Below are positions 7,864-16,225 of a stretch of DNA of 64,000 bases, piece after piece (position 1 is the first letter of the stretch; each line of letters begins with the position of its first letter). Below the pieces are notes generated by a model. That model was given only the letters and a program-made list of their open reading frames with translations, made no database searches and was not told the origin of the DNA. Origin of the DNA: Bradyrhizobium prioriisuperbiae (lineage in GTDB: Bacteria; Pseudomonadota; Alphaproteobacteria; Rhizobiales; Xanthobacteraceae); NCBI RefSeq assembly GCF_032397745.1, contig NZ_CP135921.1, positions 3,451,001 to 3,515,000 of the forward strand. The letters run 5' to 3'. The translations under genes were made by a program, and so were the position numbers.

Positions 7864-9107
7864 GTGCGCAACCTGCTGCCAACCCTCATCATGGTGGTTC
7901 TCATGAGCTGGATCTCCAACGCGCAGGCCCAGCCGCTCACGGTCGATCCCGAATCCGTCGTCCCGCTGCCGGACACCTTCGACATGGAGACGCCGGCGCC
8001 CGACGTGCCGCCGGAGATGGCCCGCTTTCAGGGCATGACGACCGGCATATCCTCGTGGTCGAGCGCATCAGGGCCGATGGGCATGCGAACGTGGTGTTCG
8101 CCCAATCGGACTCCGCGTTCTACGGCATGAACCGGGAATGGTGGCGGGACGACGCGACCATCGTCGACGGCGTGCTGACCATGACGGGATTTCGCATTTT
8201 CCGATATGCCTTCGACGGCCCGGACCGGCTGTATCTGACCGCGACCATGAAAAACGGCGCCGTCACCTCGGGAACGCTGGTTCGCGCCGATCCGGCACGC
8301 CTTGCGGCGGGTGACCGACCGGCCGAGTGGCCATGGCCCGGCGAACGCGTGTCGATTCCGCACCTCACGGTCCGGACGCCCGATGGTGCCAGGCCGATCA
8401 CGCTCGAGGCGACATTCTATCCGCCTGTCGGCTCCGGGCCGGCGCCGCTCGCGATCTTCACCCATGGGTCCGACGTCGGCCGCAATCAGCTGAAGACCTG
8501 GTCGTTCTCGACCGAGGCGCATTGGCTTCGCGACAACGGCTTTGCTGTGCTGGCGCTGATGCGCCGTGGGCGCGGCAGGTCCGAGGGAATCAACGGCGAA
8601 GAGAACTTTGGGCGCGAACACGATGGCGGCCTTGTCGATGTGTCGGCAGGGGTCGCGGAAGCCGTGGAGGATCTGGACTCGGCGATCGCCTATGGCCGCA
8701 AGCTGTCGGGCGTGCGGCCGGGGCCGGTGCTGCTCGCCGGCCAGTCGCGCGGCGGCTTTCTCGCCATGCATTATGCCGGGCTGAAACCTGGCGAGGTTTT
8801 GGGTGTCGTGAATTTCTGCGGCGGCTGGTACCCCTACGGGCCGGTGACGACGCCGTATTATGCGAATGGCGGCCGCGGCGCGGCCGGCAAGGTGCCGCAA
8901 CTCTGGTTGTATGCGGACAATGACGGCCTCTATAACGAAGCCCTGATCCGCGAGTACGATCGCGCCTTTGTCGCGGCCGGCGGCCGTGCCCGCTTCGAGC
9001 TGCTTCACGGCGTTCCCGGCGATGGCCATCTGCTCCGGCTTTATCCCGACAGATGGCGGCTGATCGCGGATCAGTTCCTGGCGACGCTCGATCGGCAGAA
9101 GCCCTAA
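7864..9107 (+). pseudogene. Secreted alpha/beta hydrolase (dienelactone-hydrolase-like), frameshifted
   Basis: The first frame gives a signal peptide (MRNLLPTLIMVVLMSWISNAQAQ) and about 57 residues ending in MARFQG. The following protein continues in another frame, HDDRHILVVERIRADG onward, to 9107. The two parts join naturally around 8030-8045, so a small indel has probably split one gene of about 412 codons. The downstream part holds the nucleophile elbow GQSRGG, an oxyanion-type FTHGSD and a C-terminal GDGHL His. Re-initiation at the GTG at 8055 would make a cytosolic 350-residue protein without the export signal. A sequencing error is the alternative explanation. Confidence 0.75.
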
Positions 9108-9139
9108 AACGTTGCGGGCGCCGATCGCAGCCGCGGGTC

Positions 9140-9547
9140 CTATTGCGGCAGGCGGCAGTTCGCTCGTTTCAGCATGTCCCGCAGGATCAGCGGCGTTGCC
9201 GCGGTCTCCGCCCACAGCGCCGCGTTCGGCGCGGACGTCTCCAGTGCCTGCAGCGCGCTCTTGTCATCGAGGCTGAGGCGGCCCTTGCAGGCCAGCACCT
9301 GTGTCGCCTGTTGTTTCTCCGCATCGATCATTGTCCCGGCTGTCTCTCCGATTCCGGCGAGGTAAGCGGTCAGCACCTGCCGTGCGGTCGGATTGCCGGC
9401 GGCCTGCTCCAGCATGGCGCGGGCCTGCGTGACCGAGACCTGGCCGCGGGACGTGGAGGCTGAAGTGGCGGCGGCGGGAAGAATCGGGAGCGCGGCACAA
9501 AGCAGAACTGTGAGGACGATGGCGCGCGGGCGTGGATGGAACGGCAT
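9140..9547 (-). CDS. Exported small protein, Rap1a/Tai-like fold suspected
   Basis: The 135-residue protein has a signal peptide (AIVLTVLLCAALPILPAAATSA). The mature part contains AYLAGIGE, then two cysteines (VLACKG and RANCRLPQ) with a spacing and pattern (C ... L ... P ... AAT ... L ... C) resembling Rap1a/Tai periplasmic proteins. That match is weak and no function is assigned. It is divergent from the DUF2975 gene, with about 97 nt between the starts. Confidence 0.6.
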   Translation of the reverse strand: MPFHPRPRAIVLTVLLCAALPILPAAATSASTSRGQVSVTQARAMLEQAAGNPTARQVLTAYLAGIGETAGTMIDAEKQQATQVLACKGRLSLDDKSALQALETSAPNAALWAETAATPLILRDMLKRANCRLPQ

Positions 9548-9644
9548 GAGTCAAACTCCTGTGATACTGAAACGCAGATAAAAATTATTGTTTCACAGAA
9601 ATAAATCAAGTATAGATTTGCGAAGGGCTGATGTTGGAGATCAC

Positions 9645-10208
9645 ATGAGTACGTTGCATCTGAATAATCCCGTCGCGATCGATCCGCTGCGCCGGGTGCG
9701 CCGCCTCAGCCGCGGCATGGCGATCCTGTGTCTGTTGGCCGCCGTCGCACTGCCGCTGGGTCTGTTGGCCTACTGGCTAACCGTGCCGGCGGAGGAACTG
9801 TTGCGCGATGCCCGGTTGCAGGTCGCGGGGCAGGAGATCGGCTGGATACAGCGCCTCGCGGCGCTTGTTCTGTCGGCGATCCCGCTCGGGTGTCTCACCT
9901 GGGGCCTGCTGCAGGCCCGCCGTTGTTTCGGCGCCTTCGCGGACGGACATTTCTTTGCGGCCGAGGCCATCTACGGGTTGCGCGGCTTCGCGATCGCCCT
10001 GTTCGCTTCCGCATTGCTGCAGCCGATCACGGGTGCGGCCCTCTCCGTGCTCCTGAGCTGGGGCGCCGGTCCCGGCAAGCGGGTGCTGGCCGTCAGCGTC
10101 GGTTCGGACACGCTGCTGTCGCTGCTGTTCGCCGGCATGGTGGTGGTGATCACCTGGGTGATGGCGGAGGCGCGCGGCCTTGCCGACGAAAACGCGCAGT
10201 TCGTCTGA
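9645..10208 (+). CDS. DUF2975 membrane protein
   Basis: The 187-residue protein has four hydrophobic segments (about 25-48, 75-95, 110-140, 155-178). It shows the DUF2975 pattern: GxxxLWxLL-like GCLTWGLLQARRCFGAFADGHFF and a C-terminal VVVITWVMAEARGLADENAQFV. The ATG at 9645 follows GGAGATC. An XRE regulator of the YozG type follows after 11 nt, the usual partner of DUF2975 proteins. The function of such pairs is not known. Confidence 0.88.
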   Translation: MSTLHLNNPVAIDPLRRVRRLSRGMAILCLLAAVALPLGLLAYWLTVPAEELLRDARLQVAGQEIGWIQRLAALVLSAIPLGCLTWGLLQARRCFGAFADGHFFAAEAIYGLRGFAIALFASALLQPITGAALSVLLSWGAGPGKRVLAVSVGSDTLLSLLFAGMVVVITWVMAEARGLADENAQFV

Positions 10209-10219
10209 GGATTGCCGTT

Positions 10220-10432
10220 ATGCCGATCCGGGTGCGACTGAATGTGATGCTGGCGGAACGCAACGTGAAGTCGAAAGAGCTCGCCGAGCATGTCGGCATC
10301 ACCGAAGCCAATCTGTCGCTGCTGAAGCAGGGCAAGGTGAAGGGCGTCCGCTTCGACACCCTGGAGCGCATCTGCGCCTATCTTAATTGCCAGCCCGGCG
10401 ATCTCCTGCGTTTTGAGCCCGATCCGTCGTGA
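10220..10432 (+). CDS. YozG-like XRE/Cro transcriptional regulator
   Basis: The 70-residue single-domain helix-turn-helix protein reads MPIRVRLNVMLAERNVKSKELAEHVG at its start, with recognition helix region ITEANLSLLKQGKVKGVRFDTLERICAYLNCQPGDLL. This is the short Cro/C1 type found after DUF2975 genes. It starts 11 nt after the DUF2975 stop, so the two are co-transcribed and it may autoregulate the promoter between 9548 and 9644. Confidence 0.9.
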   Translation: MPIRVRLNVMLAERNVKSKELAEHVGITEANLSLLKQGKVKGVRFDTLERICAYLNCQPGDLLRFEPDPS

Positions 10433-10549
10433 CTTCCTGCCGCAGCAGTCGAGACATTTTCAGCAACATTTCTTAACCAACGGCGACTAGCGTGCCCGCA
10501 ACCAGTGGGCGGATGTGGCTGTCGCGCTCCCTGCGAATGGAGTTGCGTG

Positions 10550-10747
10550 ATGGATATGAGTTTGGTGATGGCGGCGATGGCGATGCAGCAGGGGAATCTG
10601 CAGGGCAAGATCGCCACCAGCGTGATGAAGCAGAATCTCGATTCCCAGGCCGAGGCCGCCCAGGTGCTGCTCGGCGCTCAGCTCAACGCCGGCTCGCAGG
10701 CCAACCTTGCCGCTGGCATCGGCGGCAACGTCGACATTTCGGCCTGA
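10550..10747 (+). CDS. YjfB-like putative motility protein
   Basis: The 65-residue protein reads MDMSLVMAAMAMQQGNLQG with KIATSVMKQNLDSQAEAAQVLLG. This matches the small YjfB family, annotated as putative motility proteins because of their occurrence near flagellar genes. No flagellar gene is present here. The ATG at 10550 follows GGAGTTGCGTG, a good ribosome-binding site. Both ends fit the family length. Confidence 0.75.
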   Translation: MDMSLVMAAMAMQQGNLQGKIATSVMKQNLDSQAEAAQVLLGAQLNAGSQANLAAGIGGNVDISA

Positions 10748-10855
10748 CCCCCCGCTTCATCCGCTCTTGGCGTGCGATCTCCGCGGCGCTCGGCGTCTCC
10801 CGCGCGAACGATCCGGTGCGGATCGGGCCCTCGGGCACATGGTGATGCCGCCGGC

Positions 10856-11365
10856 TCAAGCTCGCCTGACCGGCAGCCACAGCTCCATGTCGCCGAGGCC
10901 GGTCTGCGGATCGAAGCCTCCGCCGTAGCGCTCGATCAGGTCCGGCGCGCCGTCGCCTCCCATCAACTGATAGCCTGAGGTCGGCAGCCACTCCCTCATG
11001 ATGGCGTCCATGGTCTGGTTGAATTGCGATGCGTGCAGCCGATGCGCAAACACGGCGCATGTCAGCGCCGGCAGTTGCAGGTGGCTGATGCCTTCGGGAA
11101 GGCCCGTGACGGCCGCAGCCTCCGTGCCGGCGACATAGTCGAAGCCCGGCTCGTCGCCAAACATGTCGAAGCACAGGCCGTAGGCGACGGCGCTGACGCC
11201 GGGGATCTGCCCGATCACGGCGACAAGCCGCTGCCATTGCGCGGGGATGCCCTGCTTGAAGCGCTGGTCGGAGAAAGCGTAGCTCTCGCGAACTCCGGCG
11301 ATCAGCCTCGCTGAACTCGTCTCAAATCGCGGCGGCTCGAGTGTCGTTGCTGATGATGGATTCAT
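10856..11365 (-). CDS. GyrI-like/AraC effector-binding domain protein
   Basis: The 169-residue protein matches the GyrI-like small-molecule-binding fold (SHS2 repeats): YGLCFDMFGDEPGFDYVAG, then GISHLQLPALTCAVFAH and a C-terminal GDMELWLPV. There is no DNA-binding domain, so it is a stand-alone ligand-binding or hydrolase-like member. It lies 27 nt downstream of the DHA2 exporter on the same strand, which suggests co-expression in xenobiotic response. Confidence 0.8.
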   Translation of the reverse strand: MNPSSATTLEPPRFETSSARLIAGVRESYAFSDQRFKQGIPAQWQRLVAVIGQIPGVSAVAYGLCFDMFGDEPGFDYVAGTEAAAVTGLPEGISHLQLPALTCAVFAHRLHASQFNQTMDAIMREWLPTSGYQLMGGDGAPDLIERYGGGFDPQTGLGDMELWLPVRRA

Positions 11366-11392
11366 GGGGCGACTCCTTGATGGGCCTGACGA

Positions 11393-12976
11393 TCAATTTT
11401 TGGAAGAACCGGCGAGGGCGGCCGGCTCAACCGGAATGTCAACACCGGCACCCGGAACTGCGCGCCACAGCAGCATGAACGCCACCAGCGCGGTGGCGAG
11501 CAGGATCGCGGCGCCGGTGCCCGTGGCCCAGATCAGGGCCTGGGAGAACGCCTGCTGCGCGGCGTGCAGCAGATCTGCGCCGAGCGCGCCGGGCAGCTGC
11601 TCCGCGACAGCCAGCGCGCCACCGAGCGTGCTGCGCGCGGTATCCATGGCGTCGGGCGGGATGTCGCGCAGGGACGCGCCGGCCATGTTGCCGCGATAGA
11701 TCGCTGTGATGAGGCTGCCCAGCATGGCGATGCCGAGCGCGCCGCCGAACTCCGAGCTGGTTTCGGACAGTCCCGAGGCCATGCCGGCACGCTCCGGCGG
11801 CACGGCCCCGATCACCAGATCGGTCGTCATGGTGACCACCGGCGACAGCCCGAGCGAGAAGATCACGAAACCGGTCACGACGACTGCCAGCGCGTGGCTG
11901 CCACCGATCTGCGTGAGGATGCCGAAGCCGATGGCGGCCAGCACGAGGCCTCCCACCAGCACCGCCACCGGACGAATCCGGTGCGCGATCGCGGGTGCAA
12001 TCATCGATCCCGCGATGAAGGCCAATCCCGACGGCGCAGTCCACAGACCTGCGTCCAGCGGTGTCATCCGCAGCACCAGCTGCAGATACTGGGCGATGAA
12101 GAGGAAGCTCGCGAAACCGACGAAGAAGCTGAAGGTGCTGATCGCCAGCGCGGCACTGAAGATGGGGGAGCGAAACAGCCGCAGGTCCATCAGCGGATCG
12201 GGCAGGGTCTGCTGCCGGCGGATGAACACCGCGCCGACTGCGAGGCCGGCGACGATGGTGAGCACGGCCGGCCAGCCGACGCCGTATTCGGCGATCCGCT
12301 TGATGCCGTAGATCGTGGCCAACACCGCAATCAGTGACAGGATGGCGCTGATCGGATCCAGCCGGCCCGCATTCGGATCGCGGAACTCGGGCAGGAACAG
12401 CGGTCCGAGCACCAGCAGCAGCAACATCACCGGCACATTGGCCAGGAACACCGAGCCCCACCAGAAGTGGGTCAGCAGCACGCCGCCGATCAGCGGGCCG
12501 ATCGCGCCGCCGGTGGAAAAGCTCGCGACCCACACCCCGATGGCAAAAGTGCGTTGTTTGGGATCGCGGAACATGTTGCTGATCAGCGACAGGGTCGAGG
12601 GCGCGAGCGTGGCGGCCGCGACGCCCAATAGCGCACGCGACGCGATCAGCATGTTGGCGGTGGTCGAGAACGCGGCAATCACGGATGTGACGCCAAAGGC
12701 GGCGGCGCCGATCAGCAGCAATCGCCGCCGACCGATCCGGTCGCCGAGGGTGCCCATGGTCATCAGCGAACCGGCCACCATGAAGCCGTAGATATCGACG
12801 ATCCACAGCAACTGCGAGCTCGAGGGTTTCAGGTCCGCGCTCAGGTGCGGCACGGCAAGGTTGAGCACCGTGAGGTCCATCGCGTACAGCAGGCATGGCA
12901 GCGCGATCACGGCAAGGCCGATCCATTCGCGGCGTGTGGCTTTTGGCGCCTCGGTGTTGTTGGTGTTGTTGCCCAT
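11393..12976 (-). CDS. DHA2 family MFS drug exporter (SmvA/QacA type)
   Basis: The 527-residue protein has 14 predicted membrane spans. Motif A is GTLGDRIGRRRLLLIG, motif D1-type LYAMDLTVLNLAVPHL is near the N-terminus, and motif C-type GVWVASFSTGGAIGPLIGG is in helix 5. These mark the 14-spanner proton/drug antiporters of the inner membrane. The start ATG at 12976 is chosen because the hydrophobic core begins soon after; the frame extends further upstream without homology. It is part of a minus-strand detoxification series. The substrate is unknown. Confidence 0.92.
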   Translation of the reverse strand: MGNNTNNTEAPKATRREWIGLAVIALPCLLYAMDLTVLNLAVPHLSADLKPSSSQLLWIVDIYGFMVAGSLMTMGTLGDRIGRRRLLLIGAAAFGVTSVIAAFSTTANMLIASRALLGVAAATLAPSTLSLISNMFRDPKQRTFAIGVWVASFSTGGAIGPLIGGVLLTHFWWGSVFLANVPVMLLLLVLGPLFLPEFRDPNAGRLDPISAILSLIAVLATIYGIKRIAEYGVGWPAVLTIVAGLAVGAVFIRRQQTLPDPLMDLRLFRSPIFSAALAISTFSFFVGFASFLFIAQYLQLVLRMTPLDAGLWTAPSGLAFIAGSMIAPAIAHRIRPVAVLVGGLVLAAIGFGILTQIGGSHALAVVVTGFVIFSLGLSPVVTMTTDLVIGAVPPERAGMASGLSETSSEFGGALGIAMLGSLITAIYRGNMAGASLRDIPPDAMDTARSTLGGALAVAEQLPGALGADLLHAAQQAFSQALIWATGTGAAILLATALVAFMLLWRAVPGAGVDIPVEPAALAGSSKN

Positions 12977-13014
12977 GGCTGCTGTCCAAAGAGGGGGATC
13001 GCTGTCGTGGCGCG

Positions 13015-13401
13015 CTACATCGTGCCGTTTTCGTCCAGCACCGACAGGATGTTGCCGGCGGGGTCCTTGAACCATGCGATGGTCGGGCCGTTGCCGCGCA
13101 TGATGCCTTTGGCGTCGGTCTTGAGACCAGGCAGGTCGTAGACCTCGAAGCGCACGCCGCGTTGCGTGAGGTCGGCCACCGCCGCATCGACGTTGGCGAC
13201 TGGGAAGTTGAGCACGGTGAAGCTCGCAGGCGTATGGTTTGGCTTTGGATAGATCAGCACGTCGGTGTCGCCGCCGAGATGCAGGTTGAGCAAGCCATGC
13301 GCCTCGGACACCTTGAGTCCGAGCGTGTTGCCATAGAAGTCTTTCGCCTTGGCGATGTCGTCGGCGGAAAATCCGCTGAATGCTTTGCTTGTGGTCAGCA
13401 T
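13015..13401 (-). CDS. VOC/glyoxalase family protein
   Basis: The 128-residue protein has the vicinal-oxygen-chelate betaalphabetabetabeta pattern: [21 protein letters not shown], then [13 protein letters not shown] and the terminal [16 protein letters not shown]. These proteins bind a metal and act on, or bind, small toxic molecules; the substrate cannot be read from sequence. The ATG at 13401 is preceded by AGAAGGAGAACC, a strong ribosome-binding site. The exporter start lies 38 nt downstream. Confidence 0.88.
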   Translation of the reverse strand: MLTTSKAFSGFSADDIAKAKDFYGNTLGLKVSEAHGLLNLHLGGDTDVLIYPKPNHTPASFTVLNFPVANVDAAVADLTQRGVRFEVYDLPGLKTDAKGIMRGNGPTIAWFKDPAGNILSVLDENGTM

Positions 13402-13449
13402 GATCGGTTCTCCTTCTGAAAGACGCCCCACTTGCTGTTGCATGCGTTC

Positions 13450-13561
13450 CGTCATCCTGAGGCGCGAGCGAAAGCGAGCCTCGAAGGATGAACGGCCAAT
13501 GAGCTGCCCGGGCCGTCGCCCTTCGAGGGCCGTGCTACGCACGGCCACCTCAGGGTGACGG
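13450..13561. repeat. Dispersed GTCATCCTGAGG...CCTCAGGGTGAC palindromic element, copy A
   Basis: About 112 nt with terminal arms GTCATCCTGAGG and CCACCTCAGGGTGAC and internal arms GAGCCTCGAAGGATGAACGG and CCGTCGCCCTTCGAGGGC. A second, longer copy lies at 24527-24661. Both sit between same-strand genes. From memory the family is common in Bradyrhizobium intergenic DNA. Confidence 0.85.
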
Positions 13562-13595
13562 GATACTTTCACCCCGGATCGTCTTGTGCCGGATC

Positions 13596-13952
13596 TCAAA
13601 CACTCACGATGGTCTTGAACCCGCCATAGATCATGCGCTTGCCGTCGAACGGCATGCCCTTCGGAGTCATCATCTTCGCAAGCCGCGGGTCCTTCATCAC
13701 CAGGGCGTTGACCCGGTCGCGATCCTTGCGTGACTTGTAGACGATGTAGGCGAACACCACGGTTTCGTTGGGTTTCATTTTCACGCTACGTGGAAAAGAC
13801 GTGAGCTTGCCAACCTTGACGTCGTCGGCGATGCATTCCCGGTAATCCAGCGCGCCGTGCTCGCGCCACACCTTGCCGGCCTTGCGCGACAGGCTGCGGT
13901 AGGCGGCGACGTTTTTCTTCGGCAGGGGGACGATAAATCCGTCGATATACAT
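13596..13952 (-). CDS. DUF1428 domain protein
   Basis: The 118-residue protein begins [19 protein letters not shown] and carries [18 protein letters not shown] and [13 protein letters not shown], the DUF1428 signature. It is a dimeric alpha/beta-barrel-like family without known activity. The ATG at 13952 follows AACGAGGAAACGCTC, a clear ribosome-binding site, and the longer frame upstream is rejected. It belongs to the minus-strand stress series between two VOC genes. Confidence 0.9.
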   Translation of the reverse strand: MYIDGFIVPLPKKNVAAYRSLSRKAGKVWREHGALDYRECIADDVKVGKLTSFPRSVKMKPNETVVFAYIVYKSRKDRDRVNALVMKDPRLAKMMTPKGMPFDGKRMIYGGFKTIVSV

Positions 13953-14051
13953 GAGCGTTTCCTCGTTGTTCGATACGTGATCGCGTCGCGGTTTTACCGG
14001 CTCGCGTGGGAGGCCGCGCTGCGACACACGTCCGCAGCGCGTCCTATCGCC

Positions 14052-14516
14052 TCATGCGGCCGCGCGCTGCAGTTCCGCGATGTCGAGCTTCACCATCTTC
14101 ATGACGGCGGCCATGACGCGGTTGGCCTTGTCGGCATCGCTCATCAGCTCATTCATGATCGACGGCACCACTTGCCACGACAGGCCGAACTTGTCGGTCA
14201 GCCAGCCGCACTGGCTCGGTGCGCCGCCGGCGAGCAGGCTGTCCCAGTAATGATCGAGCTCCTGCTGGGTGTCGCAGTTGATCATCAGTGAGATCGCCGG
14301 TGAAAACTTGAAGTGAGGTCCGCCATTGATGCCGATGAAGGACTGTCCGTTCAGCTCGAACGCCACCACCATCACCGATCCCTTCGGGCCGGGGCCGGCA
14401 TCGCCGTAACGCGAGATGCGGGTGATCTTCGAATCCTTGAAAATCGAGGTGTAGAAATTGGCGGCTTCTTCGGCATTGCCGTCGAACCAAAGCGAGGTGG
14501 TGATTTTCTTAGACAT
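14052..14516 (-). CDS. PhnB-like VOC family protein (3-demethylubiquinone methyltransferase-like domain)
   Basis: The 154-residue protein begins MSKKITTSLWFDGNAEEAANFY and contains SRYGDAGPGPKGSVMVVAFEL and WQVVPSIMNELMSD. This is the PhnB-type VOC pattern often mislabelled as a 3-demethylubiquinone-9 3-methyltransferase. No methyltransferase motif is present. The start ATG at 14516 follows GGAGAGCGAAGCT. The ligand is unknown. Confidence 0.88.
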   Translation of the reverse strand: MSKKITTSLWFDGNAEEAANFYTSIFKDSKITRISRYGDAGPGPKGSVMVVAFELNGQSFIGINGGPHFKFSPAISLMINCDTQQELDHYWDSLLAGGAPSQCGWLTDKFGLSWQVVPSIMNELMSDADKANRVMAAVMKMVKLDIAELQRAAA

Positions 14517-14579
14517 AGCTTCGCTCTCCATGAAAAATCGTGATCGGTTGGTCAGGGGTGGTGGAGGTTATTTCCGCAA

Positions 14580-15200
14580 TCAGGCGGCTGCTTGCTGCGG
14601 ATAAGGATCGCGCCAGGCCGGCAGATCCTCGAGCCGCTGATACCAGCGCTTGATCTCGGGAAATTCGTCCAGCGGGATATGCGCCTCGGTCGCATAGGGG
14701 AATCCGGTCGCGACGGCGAAATCCGCGACCGTCAAGGCGTCGCCCACCAGCGTGTTGCGTCCCCGCAGATGATCGTTCAGCACCCGCGCGCTGCGGCGGA
14801 AAAACTTCGTTGCCTCTCCGATGGCGGCGGCGTCCGGGTTGCCCATGCCGAATTTCGGTTTGATCAGATACTCGAAATAGAGCGTGCCGGTGTGGCGGGA
14901 GAAGTGCTGCCCGTTCCAGCTCAGCCAGCGCATGACCTCGATCTGCCGATCGTCGTCAGGCCACAGCTGCGAGTGCGCCGCGCGGGCGAGATGGCACATG
15001 ATGGCATCGGATTCCCACAGCGCCTTGCCGTCGTCCAGCAGCGCCGGCACCCGGCCGTTGGGATTGATGGCGAGGAAGTCGGGATGCCGATGCTCACCCT
15101 TGGTCAGGTCGATGCGCACGAACGTCACCGGCGAATTGAGGTGTTTGGCGACGGCGCAGGCTTTGCGCGGGTTGAAGGTCTCGGCGTAATAAAGCTTCAT
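14580..15200 (-). CDS. Glutathione S-transferase family protein
   Basis: The 206-residue protein has an N-terminal thioredoxin-fold domain (MKLYYAETFNPRKACAVAKHL) with the cis-Pro loop NPNGRVPALLDDG and the gamma-glutamyl-binding ESDAIMCHLA. The C-terminal helical domain carries VGDALTVADFAVATGF, the GST N-capping/hydrophobic staple region. It probably conjugates or reduces electrophiles with glutathione. It fits the surrounding minus-strand detoxification genes. Confidence 0.9.
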   Translation of the reverse strand: MKLYYAETFNPRKACAVAKHLNSPVTFVRIDLTKGEHRHPDFLAINPNGRVPALLDDGKALWESDAIMCHLARAAHSQLWPDDDRQIEVMRWLSWNGQHFSRHTGTLYFEYLIKPKFGMGNPDAAAIGEATKFFRRSARVLNDHLRGRNTLVGDALTVADFAVATGFPYATEAHIPLDEFPEIKRWYQRLEDLPAWRDPYPQQAAA

Positions 15201-15212
15201 TGTTTCCTCCTC

Positions 15213-15374
15213 AGTGTCCCGAATTCGAAGTTCGCACTACCTAGCAGCACCACTGAGCGAACTTCGAATTCGATCAGGACACTGAGAAATTTTGGATTCT
15301 AGTGCGGCTTCTATTTCCGAAATTCCCTCGAAGAGATCGCCGCAAGGTTGAGGGAATTTCGGAAATGCCGCACT
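15213..15374. repeat. Double-hairpin intergenic element, copy A
   Basis: About 162 nt with two long stems. Stem 1 is closed by AGTGTCC (15213) and GGACACT (15277-15283), with arms GAATTCGAAGTTCGC and GCGAACTTCGAATTC. Stem 2 is closed by AGTGCGGC (15301) and GCCGCACT, with arms ATTTCCGAAATTCCCTC and GAGGGAATTTCGGAAAT. The linker ends GGATTCTAGTG. The copy at 59475-59637 has the same length, closing bases and linker but different stem sequences. It lies between the GST and SRPBCC genes. Confidence 0.85.
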
Positions 15375-15380
15375 AGGATG

Positions 15381-15815
15381 TCAGGCGAACATCTTTTCCA
15401 GCTTGTCGAGGGTTCCGGTCCATCCGCGCTTGTGTCCGTCAGCCGCGGCCTGGTCGAAGAACTGGCCGTGGTTCAAAGTCAGAAGGCTGCCGTTGCCGTC
15501 CGGCTTGATGGTCACCGTGACCACGGATTCGCGCTCCGGTGTCGAATGCCAGGCCCAGCTGAACACCAGCCGTTGATCCCTGACGACCTCACGGTATTTG
15601 CCGCCGACCTGGTGATAGTCACCGTCATCGGTGTTGAACGAAATGCGGAAGCCGCCGCCCACCCGCACATCCATCTCGGCCTTGACGGAGCCAACGATGG
15701 TCTGGCTCGGACCGAACCAGTGGATTATTTTTTCGGGGTCCGTCCAGGCGGCGAAGACCTTTGCGGGTGAGGCGTTGAGTCGTCGGGCGAGGGTGAGGCT
15801 TGGTTGGGTGAGCAT
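15381..15815 (-). CDS. SRPBCC/AHSA1 family protein
   Basis: The 144-residue START-like/AHSA1 domain shows LTLARRLNASPAKVFAAWTDPEKIIHWFGP, then YREVVRDQRLVFSWAWHS and the C-terminal GWTGTLDKLEKMF. Such proteins bind hydrophobic ligands and are usually paired with an ArsR-type repressor. Here the start of this gene lies inside the 3' end of the ArsR gene (91-nt overlap in a different frame), so the pair is translationally linked. Confidence 0.9.
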   Translation of the reverse strand: MLTQPSLTLARRLNASPAKVFAAWTDPEKIIHWFGPSQTIVGSVKAEMDVRVGGGFRISFNTDDGDYHQVGGKYREVVRDQRLVFSWAWHSTPERESVVTVTIKPDGNGSLLTLNHGQFFDQAAADGHKRGWTGTLDKLEKMFA

Positions 15816-16144
15816 GGTTCCTCCTCAACAAAGGCGGCCAGGCGGTCGAGCGCACTGGTCCAGAAACGCTGGTAACGGGCGAGCCATTCCATCGCTTGCT
15901 CCATCGGTGCGGCGTTGAGCTCGCACATCACCGTGCGCCCGGTCTTCGCCCGCGAAATCAGCCCGGCGTCCGACAGGACATCGAGATGCTTCATGATCGC
16001 GGGCAGCGACACCGGGAACGGCTGGGCCAGCTCCGAGACAGAGAGACTTTTCTCGCCCTCCAGCCGCGCCAGCAGGGCGCGCCGCGTCGGATCCGACAGC
16101 GCGGCAAAGGTGCGATCGAGTGGATTGGATGAATGGTAAACCAT
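15725..16144 (-). CDS. ArsR family transcriptional repressor (SRPBCC-associated)
   Basis: The 139-residue protein is a winged-helix regulator: DRTFAALSDPTRRALLARLEG, recognition region SLPAIMKHLDVLSDAGLISR and wing KTGRTVMCELN. No metal-binding Cys cluster is seen, as expected for the group paired with SRPBCC proteins. It is the first gene of the minus-strand series that runs to 10856 and probably represses its own promoter between 16144 and 16226. The C-terminal 25 residues (PSPDDSTPHPQRSSPP) are low-complexity and overlap the next gene. Confidence 0.92.
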   Translation of the reverse strand: MVYHSSNPLDRTFAALSDPTRRALLARLEGEKSLSVSELAQPFPVSLPAIMKHLDVLSDAGLISRAKTGRTVMCELNAAPMEQAMEWLARYQRFWTSALDRLAAFVEEEPCSPNQASPSPDDSTPHPQRSSPPGRTPKK

Positions 16145-16170
16145 GTGGTTAAGTATAGGCGCATAAAGCA

Positions 16171-16206
16171 GCCCGTCAAGGGGGTTAACCCTGACGGGCC
16201 GTTTTT
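16171..16206. terminator. Hairpin between tlpA-like gene and arsR
   Basis: GCCCGTCAAGGG pairs with CCCTGACGGGC (one bulged base) around a GTTAA loop. On the plus strand it is followed by CGTTTTT, but the gene ending nearby (the TlpA-like gene) is read on the minus strand, where the tail is the weaker TGCTTTA. It probably separates the two minus-strand genes; the direction is uncertain. Confidence 0.45.
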
Positions 16207-16225
16207 GGAGAAAAGCGTTGCTGGC

